NCBI GenBank assembly: GCA_002393195.1
Contig: DGIK01000202.1
Span: forward strand, 1-9,074
Reading direction: 5' to 3'
DNA from: Bacteroidales bacterium UBA3824
Lineage (GTDB): Bacteria > Bacteroidota > Bacteroidia > Bacteroidales > UBA3824
DNA: 9,074 bases
Made by a program: the position numbers and the translations under genes. Of the stretch, positions 5,587 to 9,074 are shown in pieces. Under the pieces are notes generated by a model, which saw only the letters and a list, made by a program, of their open reading frames with translations, was not told where the DNA came from and searched no databases. How positions within the stretch are numbered: position 1 is the stretch's first letter; each line of letters opens with the position of its first letter.

Positions 5587-5623
5587 TTTTGATTTATTGA
5601 TTTATGATTTGTTGATTATATTT

Positions 5624-5646
5624 CAATTACTTCAATTACTTCAATC
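5624..5646. repeat. Short 9-bp tandem repeat between ypfJ-like gene and its partner
   Basis: CAATTACTT occurs twice in tandem followed by CAAT, in the 66-bp gap between two co-oriented genes. The same gap also holds repeated TTGATTTA words. No function is evident; it may simply be low-complexity spacer DNA. Confidence 0.45.
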
Positions 5647-5652
5647 ATTTGC

Positions 5653-6570
5653 CTACAGCTGGCTTTCCGGCAGGCTGAGGATTTGGTTGCCCTTGGAGAT
5701 GTCGCCGGTGGTGAGGCCGAGTTTGAGCCACTTCATGCGTTGCTGCGATGTGCCGTGAGTGAATGCCTCCGGTCTTACCTGACGGTATCCGGCAGATTTT
5801 TGGAGGTAGTCGTCGCCTATCTGATGTGCGCAGTTGATGGCTTCTTCGAGGTCGCCGTCTTCGAGCGATTTGAAGGTCTTGTTTTCATAATAGCCCCAGA
5901 TGCCAGCGTAGAAGTCGGCGAGGAGCTCTATGCGGACGGATATTTTGTTGGCTTCCGCCTCAGAGCGGCACTGATCCATCTTGCGGTGGAGCTGCGAGAG
6001 GAGTCCGAGTTCGTTTTCGATGTGGTGTCCCACCTCGTGCGCGATTACGTATGCGTATGCGAAGTCGCCGCCTGCGCCGAGTTGTTTTTTCATCGTTGCG
6101 AAGAAGGATAGGTCGAGGTAGAGACATTTGTCGCCCGAACAGTAGAATGGACCTGTGTCGGACGATGCGCTGCCACAAGCGGTATTTACAGCGTCGGAGA
6201 ATATCACCATTGTTGGCTTGTTGTACTGCATGCCGTTTTGCTTGAAGATGTTGGTCCATACGTCCTCGGTGGAGGCGAGTACCTGCGAGGCAAATTTCTT
6301 GAGTTCGTCGCTCTGTGCGGTGTTGCCGGTGCTTGTGCGTGTGGCGGGTGCTTCCACGGTCTGATTGTTGTTCATGTTGCTTACATTGCTGAAAAACATC
6401 GATGAATCGCCTGTGGCATACCAAATTACCGCGCCAATTATCAATGTGATGATGCCTGCGCAGCCGCCTTTTTTGCCGGTTGACATTCTTGATCCTGAGC
6501 TTGATGAGAAGCCACCGCCGCCACGGCGGTCTTCTACGTTGCTGCTCTCTCTGCGTCCGTCTAATTTCAT
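5653..6570 (-). CDS. ypfJ: YpfJ-type neutral zinc metallopeptidase, membrane anchored
   Basis: The 305-residue protein matches the YpfJ/KPN_02809 family (Pfam putative neutral zinc metallopeptidase) throughout. It opens with the family hallmark GRRESSNVEDRRG (5-17), then has a G/S-rich linker, a transmembrane helix at about 37-52 (CAGIITLIIGAVIWYA), and a catalytic domain from about residue 85. The active site is VIAHEVGHHIENELG (175-189; H178, E179, H182), with the probable third ligand in IELLADFYAGIWG (214-226). The cysteines in NTACGS, FYCSGDKCLYLD (C132, C144, C149) are typical of the family and may pair. The substrate is unknown in the family. The topology suggests the peptidase domain faces the periplasm. 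A -7-like TACATTTG lies about 50 bp upstream. The gene appears to be first in an operon with the following membrane protein. Confidence 0.93.
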   Translation of the reverse strand: MKLDGRRESSNVEDRRGGGGFSSSSGSRMSTGKKGGCAGIITLIIGAVIWYATGDSSMFFSNVSNMNNNQTVEAPATRTSTGNTAQSDELKKFASQVLASTEDVWTNIFKQNGMQYNKPTMVIFSDAVNTACGSASSDTGPFYCSGDKCLYLDLSFFATMKKQLGAGGDFAYAYVIAHEVGHHIENELGLLSQLHRKMDQCRSEAEANKISVRIELLADFYAGIWGYYENKTFKSLEDGDLEEAINCAHQIGDDYLQKSAGYRQVRPEAFTHGTSQQRMKWLKLGLTTGDISKGNQILSLPESQL

Positions 6571-6620
6571 AATCTTACGGTTTTATGTTGTTTGTAAAAT
6601 TGTGTTTTTTTATTCAGCTG

Positions 6621-6628
6621 CAAATGTA
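6621..6628 (-). promoter_or_regulatory. -7 element of the metallopeptidase operon promoter
   Basis: The minus strand reads TACATTTG at 6628-6621, a perfect TAnnTTTG, about 50 bp before the ATG at 6570. No convincing TTTG lies at the -33 distance; ACTTG is too close (13 bp). The upstream DNA is strongly AT-rich. It diverges from the promoter of the next operon. Confidence 0.5.
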
Positions 6629-6652
6629 TAAAAAATTTTTTCAAGTAAAAAT

Positions 6653-6683
6653 TTTGTTAGTAAAAATAAATGCTATAATTTCG
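6653..6683 (+). promoter_or_regulatory. Promoter of the EI24-like gene and mqnA
   Basis: TTTG at 6653-6656 is followed after 19 bp by TAATTTCG (6676-6683), which matches TAnnTTTG except for one base. Transcription would start near 6687, leaving a leader of about 18 nt before the ATG at 6705. This is one reason for preferring 6705 over upstream in-frame ATGs. Confidence 0.45.
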
Positions 6684-6704
6684 CAAATAAATATTAATAG
6701 CAAA

Positions 6705-7481
6705 ATGGCAACATCTATCAATCAGATTACTACTGGGTTAGGGGCGTTTAGCGATGCCTTTGGAATCATCCGGCGCAATAGGATGGGGAAGTTTTTTGTG
6801 GTTCCCGTCATTGTAAACATCATTTTGGCGGGTCTCCTGATATGGGGCGGCTGGGGTCTTGGCGAGTGGATTCGCTCGTTGTGGGACAGCGAACACGGCG
6901 GCTGGCTCGGTTGGCTTGGCACGGCGGTGCAATGGGTGATGCCTATTGTTATGTTTATTCTCTTTATATTTATAGGTGGTACGATTGTCAATCTGCTGAT
7001 GTCGCCGATATACACCATCATTTCCGAAAGGACCGACACTGCGCTCACCGGGCGTGTGTATAGCTCCGACGCCAAGCAGACTGTCAAGGACATCTGGAGG
7101 GCTGTGGTGATTGCGCTCAAAAGCACCATCAAGCAGCTCGTGCTTACGTTGCTATGCCTGTTGCTCAATATAATACCGCTCATCGGGCAGATACTTTCTA
7201 TTGTGTTGATTTTCATCATCAATTCCTATTACTTCGGCTATTCGTTCATGGACTACACCAACGAGCGTTACCGTCGTAATGTAAGGGAGAGCAACAATGA
7301 GGTGTGGCGTTACAAGTATCTCGCTATTACAATTGGTGCCATCTACGCCCTGCCGATGTATTTGCTTTGCGGCACGTTTTTGGCGGCGTACATGGGCGGT
7401 GTTTGCACTGTGGCTGCCACCAAGGCTCAGATTGAACTCGAAAACCAAGACTCTCAATACAACGGTAACATCCAAAACTAA
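6705..7481 (+). CDS. EI24/CysZ-like polytopic membrane protein
   Basis: From ATG 6705 the protein has 258 residues; in-frame ATGs at 6585 and 6624 lie in AT-rich non-coding-like DNA upstream of the promoter boxes and are rejected. Hydrophobic segments occur at about 31-50, 76-96, 143-175 (long, probably two helices joined at a Pro) and 205-230. The opening SINQITTGLGAFSDAFGII and the segment YYFGYSFMDYTNERY (175-189) before the last helix pair are characteristic of the EI24 domain family, which includes the bacterial sulfate transporter CysZ. Relatives in this phylum are generally annotated only as EI24 domain proteins, so sulfate transport is not implied. mqnA follows after 5 bp, indicating co-transcription. 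A functional link between the two is not obvious. Confidence 0.85.
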   Translation: MATSINQITTGLGAFSDAFGIIRRNRMGKFFVVPVIVNIILAGLLIWGGWGLGEWIRSLWDSEHGGWLGWLGTAVQWVMPIVMFILFIFIGGTIVNLLMSPIYTIISERTDTALTGRVYSSDAKQTVKDIWRAVVIALKSTIKQLVLTLLCLLLNIIPLIGQILSIVLIFIINSYYFGYSFMDYTNERYRRNVRESNNEVWRYKYLAITIGAIYALPMYLLCGTFLAAYMGGVCTVAATKAQIELENQDSQYNGNIQN

Positions 7482-7486
7482 AAAAC

Positions 7487-8290
7487 ATGGAAAAAACCAG
7501 GATAGTACTTGTTTCTTATCACAATTCGCTGCCGTTCCTCTATGGACTGCAGCACTCGAAGTACATCACCGAACATTGCGACATCGTTACGGAATATCCG
7601 TCGAAGGGTGCGCAGATGCTTATTGACGGCGAGTGCGACATTGCGCTTGTTCCCGTGGGCATCATTCCCAAGCTGAAAATTAGTTACATTGTCTCCAAAT
7701 TTTGTATTGGCGCGGAGGGGTGCGTCAGGTCGGTGCTGTTGGTGAGCCAGGTGCCGATGGAGATGATTTCGCGGATTTACCTCGACTACCAGTCCGCCAC
7801 GAGCGTGAGGCTTGTCAAGATACTTGCGCGGCATCATTGGAACATCAATCCCGAGTTCATCGATTCTAAGCCGGGCTACGAGAAGGAAATCAAGGGCGGC
7901 ACGGCGGGCGTCATCATCGGCGACAGGTGTTTTGAATACACCGATTTCAAATACAAATATGACCTCGCCGAGGAGTGGATCAATTTTACCGGCTATCCGT
8001 TTGTATTTGCGGCGTGGCTGTCGTTGAAGCCCGTCAATGCAGAACTCAAGAAGGAGCTCAACGACGCCCTCGAGTACGGCATCTCCAATATCGACAGTGT
8101 GATTCAGGAATACAAGCACAAGTTTGCTTTCAATCCCAACTTTGACGCACGCGAGTATTACACCAAAAATATCAGCTACTACCTCAACGAGGGCAAGAGC
8201 CACGGCATGAGCGCGTTTGTCAAGTACATGAACATGGAAGACCGCGCCAACGCCGACCCCGCGCTGAGGCAGTTGTATGCGCAGAATTAA
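7487..8290 (+). CDS. mqnA: Chorismate dehydratase MqnA (futalosine menaquinone pathway)
   Basis: The 267-residue protein has the periplasmic-binding-protein-like fold of MqnA without a signal peptide, so it is cytoplasmic. Recognisable family motifs are SYHNSLPFLYGL (10-21), GECDIALVPVG (48-58), IYLDYQSATSVRLVKIL (97-113), GVIIGDRC (141-148) and DLAEEWINFTGYPFVFAAW (159-177). MqnA dehydrates chorismate to 3-[(1-carboxyvinyl)oxy]benzoate, the first committed step of the futalosine route to menaquinone, the quinone of anaerobic respiration. The fold is shared with MqnD, but the SYxNSxPFLYGL start and GDRC favour MqnA. No other mqn gene is in the window, so the pathway would be scattered. The ATG lies 5 bp after the EI24-like gene stop. 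Confidence 0.92.
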   Translation: MEKTRIVLVSYHNSLPFLYGLQHSKYITEHCDIVTEYPSKGAQMLIDGECDIALVPVGIIPKLKISYIVSKFCIGAEGCVRSVLLVSQVPMEMISRIYLDYQSATSVRLVKILARHHWNINPEFIDSKPGYEKEIKGGTAGVIIGDRCFEYTDFKYKYDLAEEWINFTGYPFVFAAWLSLKPVNAELKKELNDALEYGISNIDSVIQEYKHKFAFNPNFDAREYYTKNISYYLNEGKSHGMSAFVKYMNMEDRANADPALRQLYAQN

Positions 8291-8293
8291 GTA

Positions 8294-8354
8294 AGGGGTT
8301 TTGTTAAAAAATCTCAAATGTTTTTTTCTCTGACAAATAACCCCTAATTTAGGG
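8294..8354 (+). promoter_or_regulatory. Competing dyads in the mqnA-tsaD gap
   Basis: AGGGGTT (8294-8300) can pair with AACCCCT (8339-8345), extended by TTGT/ACAA across a small bulge. The CCCT half of that arm is also the left half of an odd palindrome, CCCTAA-T-TTAGGG (8342-8354). The two structures exclude each other. The first could be a terminator after mqnA, though no U-run follows directly; the palindrome could be an operator. No clear promoter for tsaD was found in the gap. Confidence 0.35.
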
Positions 8355-8390
8355 ATTTGGAAAAAAAGAAAGATACAAATTTATAATAAA

Positions 8391-9074
8391 TTGGAAGTCA
8401 ATATATTAGGAATAGAGTCATCATGCGATGATACGTCGGCGGCTGTTGTGAGCGGCGGCGTATTGTTGTCTAATGTGATTGCAAGTCAGGCTGTGCACTC
8501 GGCGTATGGCGGCGTAGTGCCGGAATTGGCGTCGCGTGCGCATCAGCAAAATATAATCCCCGTGGTTGACCAGGCGTTGAAACAGGCGGGGCTTACTGCC
8601 AACGATATTTCGGCGGTGGCGTTCACTCGTGGACCCGGATTGTTGGGTTCGCTGATTGTTGGATGCTCCTTCGCCAAAGGTTTTGCATTGGCGGGCGGGA
8701 TTCCTATGATTGAGGTCAACCATTTGCAGGGGCATGTCCTCAGTCAGTTTGTACATGAGAAAGACAAGCCGAAGGAAGACCCGACGTTCCCCTTCCTGAC
8801 CCTTCTCGTATCGGGCGGACACACGCAGATAATCAAGGTGAAGGACTATTTTGATATGGAAATCATCGGCACTACGATAGACGACGCGGCGGGCGAGGCA
8901 TTCGACAAGTGCGCAAAGGTGATGGGTCTCGGCTATCCGGGCGGTCCCGTCATTGATAAACACGCGCACCAGGGCAACCACGACGCCTTCCATTTTGCCA
9001 AACCAAACATCGCGGGATTAGATTTCAGTTTTTCGGGATTGAAGACATCCTTCCTCTATACATTGAGGGACAGG
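8391..9074 (+). CDS. tsaD: tRNA N6-threonylcarbamoyladenosine transferase TsaD, N-terminal part (runs off window)
   Basis: 228 codons are open to the window end. The protein starts LEVNILGIESSCDDTSAAV, the standard N-terminus of TsaD (also called Gcp or YgjD). It continues with GGVVPELASRAH (40-51), TRGPGLLGSL (79-88), the metal-binding NHLQGH with H111 and H115 (same numbers as in E. coli), LLVSGGHTQI and DFSFSGLKTS. TsaD, with TsaB and TsaE, transfers the threonylcarbamoyl group to A37 of tRNAs that read ANN codons; it is a near-universal essential gene and uses an ASKHA-type fold with a bound metal. The only reasonable start is TTG at 8391, because no in-frame ATG or GTG occurs before the first conserved strand. 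Upstream is purine-rich (GGAAAAAAAGAAAG). About one third of the protein lies beyond the window. Confidence 0.95.
   Translation, partial: MEVNILGIESSCDDTSAAVVSGGVLLSNVIASQAVHSAYGGVVPELASRAHQQNIIPVVDQALKQAGLTANDISAVAFTRGPGLLGSLIVGCSFAKGFALAGGIPMIEVNHLQGHVLSQFVHEKDKPKEDPTFPFLTLLVSGGHTQIIKVKDYFDMEIIGTTIDDAAGEAFDKCAKVMGLGYPGGPVIDKHAHQGNHDAFHFAKPNIAGLDFSFSGLKTSFLYTLRDR

Noticed and set aside
5683..6111. 142-codon plus-strand open frame inside the metallopeptidase gene
   Set aside because: Antisense to the HEVGHH active-site region, so it exists only because of codon constraint on the other strand.
6585..6704. In-frame upstream ATGs for the EI24-like protein (40 extra residues)
   Set aside because: The extra segment is AT-rich, I/K/F-rich and unlike the family N-terminus, and it overlaps the promoter boxes of both divergent operons.
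7478..8317. 279-codon minus-strand open frame opposite mqnA
   Set aside because: It lies wholly across a well-supported mqnA gene, its product is of low-complexity R/H/V-rich composition, and it matches no family I recognise. Typical shadow frame in GC-richer coding DNA.
8376..8383. Minus-strand TAAATTTG (-7-like) upstream of tsaD
   Set aside because: No minus-strand gene lies downstream and no -33 box fits; most likely chance in an AT-rich gap.
8421..8993. 190-codon minus-strand open frame opposite tsaD
   Set aside because: Covered by the conserved tsaD frame on the plus strand; the predicted product has no recognisable domain.
1..9074. tRNA or rRNA genes, CRISPR arrays, insertion sequences, recombinase genes
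   Set aside because: None of their marks (cloverleaf arms, regular spacer-repeat arrays, transposase or integrase motifs, target-site duplications) was seen on either strand.

Overview
The window looks like a chromosomal segment from a member of the Bacteroidales (Bacteroidetes). Three things point there. Several genes are preceded by the phylum's unusual promoter (a TTTG or TTG -33 box about 20 bp before TAnnTTTG). Gene starts lack Shine-Dalgarno sequences and sit in A-rich leaders. The gene content also fits: a UpxY/NusG-like capsule antiterminator, a LicD protein and the tRNA-modification gene tsaD. No species can be named from this alone.

Left third (1-2870, minus strand): the promoter-proximal end of a surface-polysaccharide locus. 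Reading in the direction of transcription there is a strong promoter (2840-2870), a leader of about 70 nt with a small hairpin, a UpxY-type antiterminator gene, two overlapping genes of unknown function with their own promoter, a membrane-anchored left-handed beta-helix acetyltransferase, and the start of a licD-family transferase that leaves the window. UpxY would let RNA polymerase read through the long operon; the last two enzymes would decorate the glycan. The acetyltransferase and licD part is visibly more AT-rich than the right half, as is usual for exchanged glycan genes.

Divergent regulatory region (2768-3092, 325 bp without a gene): it holds the upxY leader and promoter, a 13-bp homopolymer just upstream of that promoter, a pair of imperfect inverted repeats flanking it, a dyad next to the -33 box of the opposite promoter, and the promoter of a plus-strand YqhD-like iron-dependent alcohol dehydrogenase.

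Middle (3093-6628): the alcohol dehydrogenase gene converges on a rhodanese-domain lipoprotein gene, with an AT-only repeat and long hairpin between them. Next, on the minus strand, are a strong hairpin terminator, a single-pass membrane protein with a long charged domain, and, upstream of it in the same probable operon, a YpfJ-type membrane-anchored zinc metallopeptidase.

Right (6653-9074, plus strand): a divergent promoter drives an EI24/CysZ-like polytopic membrane protein and, 5 bp later, mqnA (chorismate dehydratase of the futalosine menaquinone route). After a 100-bp gap with competing dyads comes tsaD, which uses a TTG start and is cut by the window end. No tRNA, rRNA, CRISPR array or insertion sequence was seen.

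The least explained item is the overlapping two-gene module at 1003-1982, placed directly after upxY with an independent promoter.
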